Shown here in pieces: positions 1 through 9,765 of a stretch of DNA of 42,551 nt. The DNA is from Tritrichomonas foetus (taxonomy: Eukaryota > Parabasalia > Tritrichomonadida > Tritrichomonadidae). The number at the start of each line of letters is the position of its first letter. Positions within the stretch are counted from its first letter, which is position 1. The stretch covers positions 1 to 42,551 of the forward strand of contig MLAK01000965.1 in NCBI GenBank assembly GCA_001839685.1, given 5' to 3'. The position numbers and the translations under genes were made by a program. Below the pieces are notes generated by a model. The model had not been told where the DNA came from. It searched no databases and saw only the letters and a program-made list of their open reading frames with translations.

Positions 1-154
1 CAAACATAATATATTTCACCACACATTAACAATAACAAAAATATGGTTACATTAAAATGACGACATGTTATCTAAAAACACAAGAAAAATTACCGTAAAA
101 GTGACAATATCAATGGTCAAGAAAAAGCGGTTAACTGATCGACCTTTTCAGCAA

Positions 155-883
155 ATGCCAGCTCGCCGTGCTGCCGCTCCAGAAAAAGTTGTCCTTGACC
201 AAGACATCAAGAAGCAAGAATTCCTTTTCGCTCACGAAACCGCCCAAGTTGCTCCAGACACAACCGCTAAAGTTCAATGGCCAAAATATGTCCGTCTTCA
301 ACGCCAACGCCGCATTCTCATGAAGCGCCTTAAGGTCCCACCACCAGTGAACCACTTCAGCCACACACTCGACAAGAACGCCGCTCTCCAAATCTTCAAA
401 TTCCTCGAACGTTATCGCCCAGAAACAAAGAAGGAAAAGGAAGCCCGCATGAAGAACGCCGCACAAAAGTCCGAACAATCACTCGCCCCAGCCGAAGTTG
501 CCTCCCAAAAGGCCCTCGTCTATGGTATCAAGAATGTCACAACACTCATTGAATCCAAGAAGGCCCGCCTTGTCGTCATCGCCCACGATGTTGACCCAAT
601 CGAAATCGTCGTCTGGCTCCCAGCCCTCTGCCGCAAGCTCGACATCCCATACTGCATCGTCAAATCCAAGGCAAGGCTCGGCCAAATCGTCGGTCTCAAC
701 ACAACATCATGCATCGCCCTCTCAGATGTCCGCCCAGAAGACCGCCGCCAACTCCAAACCCTTGTTGACAGCGTAAACGCAAACTTCCTCATGCACTACA
801 AAGAAGAAATGCACCAGTGGGGTGGTGGTGAACTCAGCGAAGAAACAATCGCCAAGCTCCGTGCCCAAGGAAAGCACGACTGA
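155..883 (+). CDS. RPL7A: 60S ribosomal protein L7a (eL8)
   Basis: Large-subunit ribosomal protein of the L7Ae family, which binds 25S/28S rRNA. The segment WPKYVRLQRQRRILMKRLKV followed by PPPVNHF matches the eukaryotic L7a signature, and the L7Ae core follows (TTLIESKKARLVVIAHDVDP, then LPALCRK, PYCIVKSKARLGQIVG). The frame is open from an ATG at 65, with further ATGs at 113 and 155. I prefer 155 (242 aa): strongly biased C-ending codons begin exactly there, while the codons between 113 and 155 (CGG, TTA, CGA) are unlike the rest, and the spacing from VV to WP equals that of animal L7a. A start at 113 (256 aa, MVKKKR...) is the main alternative. The codon bias fits very high expression. The family call is certain; the start is not. 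Confidence 0.96.
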   Translation: MPARRAAAPEKVVLDQDIKKQEFLFAHETAQVAPDTTAKVQWPKYVRLQRQRRILMKRLKVPPPVNHFSHTLDKNAALQIFKFLERYRPETKKEKEARMKNAAQKSEQSLAPAEVASQKALVYGIKNVTTLIESKKARLVVIAHDVDPIEIVVWLPALCRKLDIPYCIVKSKARLGQIVGLNTTSCIALSDVRPEDRRQLQTLVDSVNANFLMHYKEEMHQWGGGELSEETIAKLRAQGKHD

Positions 884-944
884 GTAGAGTCTCTCACAAT
901 AAATAATTTCTTACTCTTCTTCTTCTTTTTTTAGTTTTTTATTT

Positions 945-1125
945 TTTAGGATGGACAACCAAAGCGCACTAATGAGCAAGTTGATTGGCAACAGGCTGGT
1001 GGAGATGGAGCACGCTTCAGCAGGGAGGCCCCCAAACAGATGACAGTGATTTAATCATTCACCAAAAGGGTGGTGCATGCCGAAGTATCGCGCCTGGTAG
1101 TCGTCCACCCATGGGCTCATAAATT
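945..1125. other. GC-rich island of unknown nature (ncRNA or relic of a coding sequence)
   Basis: About 180 bp of near-50% GC sequence sits in flanks of roughly 20-25% GC. It contains a 30-codon plus-strand frame (951-1043, beginning MDNQSALMSK) and a 21-codon minus-strand frame (1120-1055, beginning MSPWVDDYQA). The ends can partly pair (TGGAC near 952 with GTCCA near 1103), and there is an internal CACC/GGTG hairpin around 1060-1075. In AT-rich protist genomes such islands are often structured RNAs. I do not recognise tRNA, 5S, a clear SRP RNA or a spliceosomal RNA. A relic of transferred or captured coding DNA is equally possible. Confidence 0.4.
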
Positions 1126-1185
1126 AAGAAGCACAACAGAATCATTCATTTTTCTAATTTATATTCTTATTTGATAAAAATAATT

Positions 1186-1370
1186 CTTTTCTTTCTTTTA
1201 TTGTCTTCTTTCTTTTATTGTCTTCTTTCTTTTATTGTCTTTTTTCTTTTATTGTCTTCTTTATTTTATTTTCTTCTTTCTTTTAATGTCTTCTTTCTTT
1301 TAATGTCTTCTTTCTTTTAATGTCTTCTTTCTTTTATTGTCATCTTTCTTTTATTGTCTTCTTTCGTTTG
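1186..1370. repeat. 17-bp pyrimidine-rich tandem repeat
   Basis: Roughly eleven copies of a unit close to TTCTTTCTTTTATTGTC are arranged head to tail, with variants TTAATGTC and TTGTCATC. The plus strand is nearly all pyrimidine, giving an extreme strand asymmetry. It lies between convergent genes, so it is near 3' ends and not in a promoter. Confidence 0.9.
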
Positions 1371-1511
1371 GAAAAATTCTCACTCAGATTGAATATAGTA
1401 TATGCATGACTCTCAGAGGGAATCTTATGATAAGATATATATATTTTTGGGGTTCATCTAGAAAAATGAAAATATGGGAAGAGAAAAAGTTTGATTAGAA
1501 AGATATTTCGT

Positions 1512-1940
1512 TTATTTTTTTGGTTGGAAATTTACATTACATACAGGGAAGTCATTTTCTGAACGCCATTTATATTTGCGTTTGTGAATACCGTTATTTC
1601 TAATTTTATTTTGTTTACGTTTTTGAAGCATGTTTCTTTGCACTTCTCTCTTTTCATGAGTTTCTTTTCGAATTTCCTGTGTATTTCGAAATGTTAAAGA
1701 AAAAGTATTTTTTGGGTCATTTTGTTTTTCAACACATTCTAAAACGCCATAGCCTTCTTCATCATCACTGCTGAAGAATGAAGAAGCACGAACGTATTCA
1801 CGTGTTTCTATGATTTTGGAACCATCTTCTGCTTTTCTTTCTTCGACACGTGTGAACCTTTCTGGAACTTTGATTGTAAATTTTGTTTTAGCATATTCTT
1901 CTGGTTCTTCATAAAGAGCTGCAAATTGGTTTGTATTCAT
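1512..1940 (-). CDS. Small charged protein, possibly eIF3g N-terminal-like
   Basis: A 142-residue protein with a true ATG (CAT at 1938-1940). Residues about 25-50 read KVPERFTRVEERKAEDGSKI followed by IETREYV. An acidic patch (SSDDEEGYG) and a strand-like block (NTFSLTFRN) come next, then a very basic C-terminus rich in K, R, N and Q. The order of these blocks recalls the N-terminal region of translation factor eIF3g (a TEYKIDEDGKK-type block, then the MTFI block), but there is no zinc knuckle and no RRM. This is a weak resemblance made by eye. Otherwise it is an uncharacterised, probably soluble, highly charged protein. TCACT and TCATT motifs lie 20-30 nt upstream of the ATG, compatible with a trichomonad-type initiator. 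Confidence 0.6.
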   Translation of the reverse strand: MNTNQFAALYEEPEEYAKTKFTIKVPERFTRVEERKAEDGSKIIETREYVRASSFFSSDDEEGYGVLECVEKQNDPKNTFSLTFRNTQEIRKETHEKREVQRNMLQKRKQNKIRNNGIHKRKYKWRSENDFPVCNVNFQPKK

Positions 1941-2365
1941 TAGAATTCTCTAGAAAAGAAATGAAGTGACTTTATGAAATGAAGTTTGAACAATTTTTGG
2001 TTTCTGAAAATTTTTGAATATTGCCAAAAATTTGATATGGCATAATTACAGGCAATATCATTTCCTTGTTGACTCAGAGCAAAAAAAAGATTCATATGTC
2101 TCAATAATTGTATGAAACAATGAGAAATGGTAAAGATGAAACTAAAAATTTGATGAAAAAGTTTCAAAACATCGAACATTATCTGAATTAATTTCTTTTC
2201 TTTGCTGTTCATGAGAAAATAAAATGGATCCAATTTCAATTTCAGACAATAATTTGTGTAATGAATATTGGAAAGTCATTTCGTGAATTTTCAGGGAAAA
2301 AGAAATTGAAATTAAAAGGAATCACTCACCAACTTACTCATTCATTCATTCATTCAATCAATCAA
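1941..2365. other. Intergenic region with ATTC/AATC microsatellite
   Basis: AT-rich spacer between two minus-strand genes. A short (ATTC)n/(AATC)n microsatellite lies at about 2336-2370, right at the 3' end of the upstream minus-strand gene. The 99-codon frame here starts at TTG and looks non-coding. Confidence 0.5.
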
Positions 2366-2836
2366 TCAAAGTTTTTTCTCTTTTAATGTGAATTCAAAGG
2401 CACAGATGTCTTTCAGATTGATTGATTCTGGATCAACAGTTCGATCATTGTCGATATAAAAGTTGAATAAAATATCACTTTTTGAAGAATCTGATGAAAA
2501 AATGGTCATCAGAAATTTTGGTTGATTTTTAGCTTCGTTTTTTGAATAATATTCTTCTGGATTGCATTCACTGAGCCAAACAAAAACTTCATGTGATGTG
2601 CCACTTTTTTTGTCATTTTCAATGAGTTTCCAAATTTTTTGATCATAAGGTTGAAATATTGAAGATAATTTTTGTCCATTATTTGATGACCCATTTGGTG
2701 ATTTGGCATTTGGGTGATTTGGTTTCTTCTTCTTTGGTAATTCGCTTGTTGATTGGAGGCTGGAGTTCCTTGGAGATTTGGATGTATTAGCTTTGACAGT
2801 CATTACACTTGATTTACTCTTTGATTTGCTCTTCAT
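2366..2836 (-). CDS. Uncharacterised protein with basic Ser/Lys-rich N-terminus
   Basis: A 156-residue protein. The longer frame begins at TTG (2860), so I take the first ATG at 2836. Residues 1-65 are low-complexity S/K/N/P (KSKSKSKSS, ELPKKKKPNHPN), typical of a disordered, possibly nuclear tail. From about residue 70 the sequence looks folded (IFQPYDQKIWKLIENDKKSG, then HEVFVWLSE, FLMTIFSSD, ILFNFYIDND, ICAFEFTLKE), suggesting a small alpha/beta domain of about 85 residues. I do not recognise the family. Codon use is AT-rich like that of the neighbouring genes. Confidence 0.6.
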   Translation of the reverse strand: MKSKSKSKSSVMTVKANTSKSPRNSSLQSTSELPKKKKPNHPNAKSPNGSSNNGQKLSSIFQPYDQKIWKLIENDKKSGTSHEVFVWLSECNPEEYYSKNEAKNQPKFLMTIFSSDSSKSDILFNFYIDNDRTVDPESINLKDICAFEFTLKEKKL

Positions 2837-3337
2837 GAAAATTTTGCCGGAAAATTTCAATATTTATATGGCCATACAAGTGGATAGCTTGATTCAATGA
2901 CATTATTAACTTTTTGTGTTTATCGTACTCTCCTTTTTTTGGAATGAGAAAATCACAAAAGACAATGGGTGAAAAGTTACAAAGGAAATATCACTCAAAT
3001 ATTGAGTATTATGAAAATGGGAGTAACATCACAAATTAGATTTTATTAATGATTTGGTCATGCAGAACGAAAAATGCGGCAGTGAACACTTTTCATAAAT
3101 TTGACCTGTTATTTGACCTTAAATGTTCACTGTACAGTGTACCGAACCCACTATAGTGTATTCTCACAACTTTTTATAGTATATTCCAATTTTGAATGTT
3201 TTTGTTAACAAATGATTGATTCACCACATGCTTTTCATCACCTTTTTCGTTGTATTTTTATTGACAATTTTTTTACAGTATAAAAATGTCGATAATATAC
3301 ATGAAATATGACATATTTTCATTCGGTGTTTATTCAT
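2837..3337. other. Intergenic region containing a small dispersed repeat
   Basis: AT-rich spacer. It holds GATTTGGTCA at 3051-3060 and a 51-bp unit with inverted ends at 3081-3131 (listed separately). It also has short imperfect dyads around TGTACAGTGTACC and CACTATAGTG (3131-3160). No credible ORF. Confidence 0.5.
3081..3131. repeat. 51-bp dispersed repeat with AGTGAACA/TGTTCACT ends, copy 1
   Basis: The ends are AGTGAACA and TGTTCACT, an 8-bp terminal inverted repeat. The reverse complement matches 32573-32622 with only a few differences and one small length change, so this is a dispersed element and not a chance dyad. Possibly a very small non-autonomous transposon or a conserved regulatory module. 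Confidence 0.7.
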
Positions 3338-4984
3338 TCAATATTCACTCCTCCTCCTCCTTCTCCTCCTGACGCGGTGCCTGTGCCTGTGAGGGTTGTC
3401 AGTTCGGTGGGAGGATGGAGCCCGCCTGTAATCATATCTATGAGATGAACCTGACCTATGAGTGTGAGACGAAATGTGGCTTCTGTGACTTCGGCTTCTT
3501 CCGTAATCTTCTTCAATATATTCGTCAAATTTCATATCTCTCTTGTACACCGGCCTTTCTATAGTGATGCCTAGCACTTCAGCAAACATGGTCCTTCGCT
3601 TTTCTGCGTCATCAGGATGGTGTCTATGAGATCCAAGATTGCGTCCATCATCAGTAACTTCATTCTCAATAACTCTTTGTTCAAAGCAATCATCACAATG
3701 TGGTCTTCCGTGAACGGATTTACAATTATATGGATCACATCTTACTCCACATACACGACATATGAAGCATCTTTGATGATAGACTTTTCTATGCCATTCG
3801 ATATTGTTGATTTCGACACCAGTGAATTCACCTTTGCAATATGCGCATGTTTTCAAATAGATTTGACCATCATCTGGACAGTAGTATTTATTGTGATGCA
3901 CAATGAAGTTTTTACCATAAAGAACAGCATCACATTGAGAGCATTGGAAATGATTAACGTGGAAATATTTACCACGATTCTTCACGTATCGTCCAATGAT
4001 TGGCTTCTTACAAAATGTGCAACGCCGATGAGATACTTCAGAATGACAGCGTGAACAAAAAGCTTTACCAGTAATGACTTTATAATTACTCGTTTCTTCA
4101 AGCGGCTTATTACATTTAAAGCAAACAAAGCAGCTTGCATGAATTGATCGATCGTATCCCGATGGTTTTATTTTTTCATCAAGATCATAAATTGGTTGTC
4201 GACAAACTTCACAACGTCGAAGTTCTCCATGAGTACTACTGCAACTATGACAAAATAGTTCACCTCTATGCATCACGCAATTAGGTGGCTTTAGCGGAGC
4301 TTTACAGTTTGTGCATTTGAGGCATTCTGGATGAAAGGATAATCCGCAAGTGAAGTAGAAAGTTCCTTTGCAAAGCTGTTGACAAGCTGCGCAGGTTTTA
4401 AGAAGGGTTGGTTCTGGACCTTTTTGATCGAGGAATGAGCTTAATGGATCGATTGATATTGAACTGCTTTTGTCACTTTTCTTGCTCTTGCTTTTGCGTT
4501 TGCTTTTCTTTTCTTGTTCCTGATTGTCTTGCGCGAAACGTGCTGAAGAGAGGTCGCCTGCTGATTGGGGGGTTGATGAGTCGAGACTGAAGGAGCTTGC
4601 GGGCGGTGGGGGGAGGCCTCCCATGGCGGCAGAGGGGGGCGGCGGAAGATTCGTCGATAGTGGAGGAGGAGGAAGATTACTCGAAAGTGGTGGTGGAGGA
4701 AGTGAACCTCCAAGCGGAGGAGGAGGAGGAAGACCTTCCATGGATGGCGGAGGAGGAAGGGCACCGGCTTTAGGGGGCGGAGGGAGTTTCATGGAAATCG
4801 GGGGAGGTGGGAGACCAGTCGCTGGTGAGAGTCCCCCTAATGAAGGGGGTGGTGGAAGACCGCCTGTTGGTGGTGGTAGAGGCAATCCGCCGGAAAATGG
4901 AAGAGGCGGAAGGTCTTCAAGTGGAGGAGGAGGAGGCAGTCCACCTAAGCGAGAAAGATCAGGTGGTGGCGGCAAACCTGACAT
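3338..4984 (-). CDS. Polyproline four-LIM-domain protein
   Basis: A 548-residue protein. Residues 1-130 are a run of about fifteen GLPPPP-type modules, a classic ligand for profilin, EVH1, WW or SH3 domains. A basic linker (KSKRKSKSKKSDK, about 160-172) follows. Four LIM zinc domains come next, at about 198-249, 258-313, 322-372 and 380-433, each with the C-x2-C...H-x2-C...C-x2-C pattern. The tail is Ser/His/Arg-rich and ends in a run of arginines (about 450-548). LIM proteins with proline tracts usually connect actin or adhesion structures to signalling; that role here is inference. The start is the ATG at 4984. The GGN-rich complementary strand gives long antisense frames that are not genes. 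Confidence 0.95.
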   Translation of the reverse strand: MSGLPPPPDLSRLGGLPPPPPLEDLPPLPFSGGLPLPPPTGGLPPPPSLGGLSPATGLPPPPISMKLPPPPKAGALPPPPSMEGLPPPPPLGGSLPPPPLSSNLPPPPLSTNLPPPPSAAMGGLPPPPASSFSLDSSTPQSAGDLSSARFAQDNQEQEKKSKRKSKSKKSDKSSSISIDPLSSFLDQKGPEPTLLKTCAACQQLCKGTFYFTCGLSFHPECLKCTNCKAPLKPPNCVMHRGELFCHSCSSTHGELRRCEVCRQPIYDLDEKIKPSGYDRSIHASCFVCFKCNKPLEETSNYKVITGKAFCSRCHSEVSHRRCTFCKKPIIGRYVKNRGKYFHVNHFQCSQCDAVLYGKNFIVHHNKYYCPDDGQIYLKTCAYCKGEFTGVEINNIEWHRKVYHQRCFICRVCGVRCDPYNCKSVHGRPHCDDCFEQRVIENEVTDDGRNLGSHRHHPDDAEKRRTMFAEVLGITIERPVYKRDMKFDEYIEEDYGRSRSHRSHISSHTHRSGSSHRYDYRRAPSSHRTDNPHRHRHRVRRRRRRRSEY

Positions 4985-7900
4985 TTAGATTTTCGCTTGT
5001 CTGATTTTTTTGTTTTGAATGAAATTTCATCTTATTTCATTCAAAAAGTTGAGTGAATTATCTACAAAAAGTGAATAATATCAATAGCTTATCTCATTTC
5101 TTGACTTTTTGAATTAGTATTCATGCACAAAACCACTTTTTCATGGATTTTGAAATTTTTCAGAAACAATTTGATTATTAAATATCGGCACCGTTGATGA
5201 TACTTGGATGATTCAGAAGATAAATCCTAACCATATTTAACAATAATGAATCTGAAAAATTATCGTGTCTTTGTCACTTCAAACATTTCAGATTGACATA
5301 ATAATTTGTGAGAGGTTTTGTGACACAATTTTACAAATTTTCATATGATAATATGCTTGTATAAGCATGGATAGCATTTCTTATTCATTTTCTCATGAAA
5401 TAAAAGTTTCATCCTTTTATTAATTGGAGGTCTTCATGATGGAATATTTTAGACAAATATAGGTGCATATTTTGGGAAATAATCGAAAGCTTTCTACTTA
5501 TGATTGATTTCATTATGAGGCGTAGAATTTGACACATAATCGCATTTTACTAAAGTGTCAGGAAATTCTGTATGCAGAATGAGGAAATCACATTCAGCCT
5601 TATTTTTCATGTGAAAATCGTATATTACGAAATATTTCATGTGAAAATAACGAAAACTCTCTAAATGGTTTGATATTACTCCAACATCACTTAATATTAC
5701 TAATGATTTGGTTAAGTTGTGGAAAAGACTCTCTTCATTTTTTAGTGATTTATATGAAAAAGTAAAATATCATATTTATGAATTCAATTTTGAATTATGG
5801 TGGTTTTGATACACATTTATGAATCTACTAGGACTTTAATGAAGTTTAATTCTATCTTACCAAACAATTTTAATAAATCAGGTGATCATTGAAAAGACTC
5901 AAAGTTAATGATGATTTTATATTGCAAAGAAAGAATTTACATAATTGATTTTGCTCAAATCTTATGTTAACCCAATAGAGAATGTTTAATAAAACATTAA
6001 GTAGACCAAATAGACCAAAATGTCATGAATTGATAATTATTTAATCTTTTTCAGGAAAAGTATCATTCATTTTATGTTTCACTTTAATGTGAGTAGTCAT
6101 TGCCTATTTAAAAATTTCAGATCAACTCAATTGATTGTTATTTGAGAATTACCCAAATTATTATTATTATTATATTCGAAAAATTTGGGCAGTTTTTTTG
6201 ACAATTCTACAGATCTTGTTATTATGGGAAAACCAAGTGATAAATTAACAAACCATTAAATTCAAGATTCCTGTTGGATTGTCCATTTTTTCTTAACATT
6301 TTTTCTATTTACTTGAAAAAAACATAAATAATGAAAGATAAGTGCCTAATTGTTGTAATATGAATCAATGTTATTTTCATGAATAAATTAATCCCACAAA
6401 AAATCACAAACTAATTATGTTTTTCGAAGCGTTCTTCAAGTTACCACAATAGCGAAAATATAGAATATTGATGTATAATCTTGTCATTCATCACAATGTT
6501 GAATCAAAGAGTGATATAACACTTTTTTCTTTCTGGCAATCATTAATTAATTGCAGAAGTCAATATAAGGCATAATGAAAATGATCTATTCGCATGCTTT
6601 CTTCGGCATTATGAATATTGATTGTTCTAAATTATTGGAGTTAAATAATTATAACAAATGCTCTATTTTAAAGCTTTAACTTTAATTGAATCGTGAATTA
6701 ACTTATTATTGCTCTCAAAAAAAAAAAAAAATCTAATGACATTCATGAACATTCAAATAATTCTGTGAGTTTTTCAATAAACAATTAAATAATTCTGTAA
6801 ATTCAATTTATTTTTTCTTTGTAAGTATGAGCCACCAATTGAAAAACTTTCAAGTAAAAAAAAATGTTATTTATGAAATGATTGACATAATATGATTTTT
6901 TTCACTTGTGGTAACATATGTTATCAAAAAAGTCGTTTTCACTTTCATAGCTTTGATCAGCGTATTCACCTTCAAGATTTTGTAATTCATTCTGTATGTG
7001 TCAATGATATCATTACAATTTTGACGACATTAGCAGTAGCGATACTTGTGGAATGCTTGATTAACTTTGCCCATATGTTTGCATAGACATGTTAGAAAGT
7101 TTCATATAGTTGAATGATTTATAATTGAATGGATTGGCCAATCAATTTAGGAAATGAAATTTTAGAATTGATTCAATTCAAAACATATTTGAGAATTCTT
7201 ACTCTTCTACATCACTTTTAATTCTTTCGAATGCAATGGTGAATTTGTGTGGATGGAAAAATATTTCTGTTTATTCAATTTATTTAAATCTATATTCGCT
7301 CATAAAATAAAAGTACACAACCTGGAAATACGTTTATTTTCATTAAATAAACTGAACTTTTTCGAATCTTGGAAACAACTTCCCGACTCTCTGATGCTTA
7401 ATTTACAGCAACGAATTTTTGCTGAATAGATCTCAACCAATAAAAAATGCCAAAATTCGCTTGATTACTATTTTCGAAATTACACGTTATTTCTAAAATC
7501 TCAAGGCAGATGAAAGATTTTGCCCTTTCCACTAGATCAAAGAGTTACTCAAATATTTCTCTATATTATCCCTACTATGTGGACAATTTTATCGAATTTA
7601 TCTTGCAATACACCAATTTTATTGAATTTGAATTTTCCGAAAGATTGATGCTTAGATTTTTTTTCAAACTTTGCCAACATGCACAATTTCGTCAGAATGT
7701 ATTAACACCGATTTATAAAGCATTTTCGTCTTTTGGTTGTCGAGAATTACGTTCTCAAAAAAAATTCGATATTTGATCAAAATCTAATGAACCAATTGTA
7801 TTCAACTCACACAAAATCATGAACATTCTTATTAATAAAGAAGGAAATTGAATTTAATTCTGAAATTATTTGAGAATCTTATTTTTTGGGCATAATTTTT

Positions 7901-8654
7901 TTTTCTTTCTTAAAATCCTTTTGAAGGAGCTTATCCATGTAAATACTCTCAAAAATCAAGGATATGTCGCATATGTGTGGGAAAAAAGTAGATTTTCATT
8001 TTCAATGGAATAGACGATTATAATGTATTCAAAACAATAAGTATTTCTAAAAAAATTGCTTTTTTTATTAAATCGAAGAATATCTCAAAAATAAAAAGAC
8101 AAAATCTTTTAATATTTTGGATATATTATTTTTTAATTATGCTAATTATATGGAGAAAATATAAATAAAATCATAAGCGTAGAAGCATAGGTTGTGTACT
8201 TTTCATAAAATTCAAAAAATTATGTTTATAATATTTCAGAACAAATTCATTAATGAATTAAGATAGAAAAATCAATAAGTATCGATATTAATAATCAAAT
8301 GATATATAATCACAATGATTCCAAAGAAACATGATATTTCTTATCAGATATGAAAACCCATTATTGATTTGTATCTTATTGATCAGTTTTTGGAGATGAT
8401 AAAAAATCATCGTCGAATGAATTTCAAATATGAATGCGCAAGAATACAATGAAATATTAATTATCATTGAAGGAAATTTAGATCGGCTTTTCACTATTGT
8501 TGATAGTTTTTTATCGATATTCCAATTTTTTCTGTCCTAATTTGTCAATCAAAATTAGTATAAACATGACAAATTGAAAGTAACATTTGAAAATCACTCA
8601 TTTTTCTATAAAAATCTTCTAGGAAAATCTATATGAAATAATAATTTGAATGGA
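4985..8654. other. 3.7 kb gene-poor AT-rich region
   Basis: No intact gene is supported. There are poly(A/T) tracts (e.g. 6715-6733) and many short frames. The only stretch with a protein-like look is about 7247-7776 (separate entry). A 64-codon frame at 6892-7086 is hydrophobic without recognisable features. No TIR or TSD structure was found by eye. Confidence 0.5.
7247..7776 (+). pseudogene. Candidate decayed helical-protein gene
   Basis: Two adjacent plus-strand frames look protein-like: 7247-7429 (starting only at GTG, with SLNKLNFFESWKQLPDSLML) and 7510-7776 (ATG, with DNFIEFILQYTNF, SERLMLRFFFKLCQHAQF and NVLTPIYKAF). Between them the first frame reads on past a stop (ISTNKKCQNSLDYYFRNYTL). 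The style resembles armadillo/HEAT-like helices, as in the N-terminal part of the BEACH protein at 35032-42072. I see no clear family, so this could also be chance openness in AT-rich DNA. Confidence 0.3.
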
Positions 8655-9380
8655 ATGTTATTCACATCATTTGATATGAATTATCGCGAAAAAGAAAGAA
8701 CAGACCAAACAATCAGGGATAATCAATTCGTAGATACATTAATCAATCAAAAAAGAGAACTGTATGAAGCCGCTGATCAATTTATTCAAAAACATTTTTC
8801 TAAATGCAGTAATAAACAATTAAATATATTACGTAAATGGATAATGAAAAATTGTTATACTTATAATAAAAGGAATGACAGTTTGAAGCGTAGGAGTGCA
8901 AGGAGTAGGAGAGCACTGATATTATGGTTTGGGTTGAATCTGGGACATTTATTTATAAATAAGGAATTTCTAAAAGAAGCGATTCTGGCGATGAATAGGT
9001 CATCATTATATCACACTTCGACAAACATTGCACAGGATAAAAATGTACAGGAAAATAGTGAATATTTATATATGGAAATCAAATCATTGAATTCATGGGT
9101 TGATAGTTTATCTCCTAATCATCCGGAGTCAGATAGTTTCGTCGATTCACCAAATGAGAACCTTATAAATACAGAGCCATTAAATATTGATTTCCCCAAT
9201 AAACATACATCGATTAATAACTCATTAGCTAACCCTACAACTGATAGGTCAAAAACTAATGAGAATAATGATGAAATGAGTGATTTCCAAATTGACTTTG
9301 GTTTCGATTGCCTTCTAAAAAGCCCTGCCCTTGAAAATGAAGAAGATTGTGAAATAGACCCTTTCGAATTCGAATACTAG
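8655..9380 (+). CDS. Uncharacterised protein with basic core and acidic C-terminus
   Basis: The open frame reaches back to a TTG at 8646; the first ATG is at 8655 (241 aa), with another at 8676. Residues about 1-110 are rich in K, R, N and aromatics, with a very basic stretch (NDSLKRRSARSRRA, about 73-86) followed by a hydrophobic helix (LILWFGLNLGHLF). The C-terminal 90 residues are Ser/Asn/Asp/Glu-rich and end in an acidic, aromatic segment (EEDCEIDPFEFEY) of the sort seen in transactivation regions. A DNA-binding regulator is conceivable, but no homeobox, Myb or zinc-finger signature is present. I do not recognise the family. Confidence 0.65.
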   Translation: MLFTSFDMNYREKERTDQTIRDNQFVDTLINQKRELYEAADQFIQKHFSKCSNKQLNILRKWIMKNCYTYNKRNDSLKRRSARSRRALILWFGLNLGHLFINKEFLKEAILAMNRSSLYHTSTNIAQDKNVQENSEYLYMEIKSLNSWVDSLSPNHPESDSFVDSPNENLINTEPLNIDFPNKHTSINNSLANPTTDRSKTNENNDEMSDFQIDFGFDCLLKSPALENEEDCEIDPFEFEY

Positions 9381-9765
9381 TCATTATACAACTGTATTTT
9401 CCATGAGATGAATAAAAATGTCTTAATTCCAATATAATATTGTGATTTATTAAAAAATTCAATTTAAATATTGTTATTTGGACTAAACTAATGATAAAAT
9501 AAGATCACCAAAAATATAAGAGTGGTTTTAAACACTTCAATGTGAAAGAGATAACGAATGGATTGTCATCTGGTAAAATCTATTTCACTATTCAAAAAGT
9601 TGATAATTTGAATATATCGTCCAATTTATAATCGTCAAATACGTTTCTTATGTGTTTTCAATCGAAAAATTAAGAAAAAAAAAGTGTTTATCAATAAATG
9701 TGATATTGGGCAACTTTTTAAATTCTTAAATAGTCATATAAGATCGAAAATAAAAAGATTTTTAG
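9381..9765. other. Intergenic promoter region of the nucleoside kinase
   Basis: AT-rich 385 bp with no ORF. TCATA at 9734-9738 fits the trichomonad initiator TCAYW, with its A 30 nt upstream of the ATG. Nothing else stands out. Confidence 0.4.

Larger units (their letters stand above)
884..1511. other. Intergenic region: L7a 3' flank, GC-rich island, pyrimidine minisatellite
   Basis: The L7a stop is followed by AATAAATAA and T-rich DNA. A sharply GC-richer island (about 945-1125) and a 17-bp pyrimidine tandem repeat (about 1186-1370) follow, listed separately. I see no long ORF. Confidence 0.6.

Noticed and set aside
945..1125. SRP RNA or tRNA in the GC-rich island
   Set aside because: CAGG...AGCAG-like words occur, but the stem between them does not pair as in SRP helix 8, and no tRNA A/B boxes or cloverleaf could be drawn.
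1940..2239. 99-codon minus-strand frame just upstream of the 142-aa gene
   Set aside because: It starts at TTG, has no protein-like pattern and reflects AT-rich openness.
4524..5004. Plus-strand Gly-rich frames opposite the LIM gene
   Set aside because: They are the complement of the PPPP-encoding repeats; the minus strand carries the clear four-LIM protein.
6892..7086. 64-codon hydrophobic frame
   Set aside because: No signal, domain or coding bias; the complementary strand is equally open in pieces.
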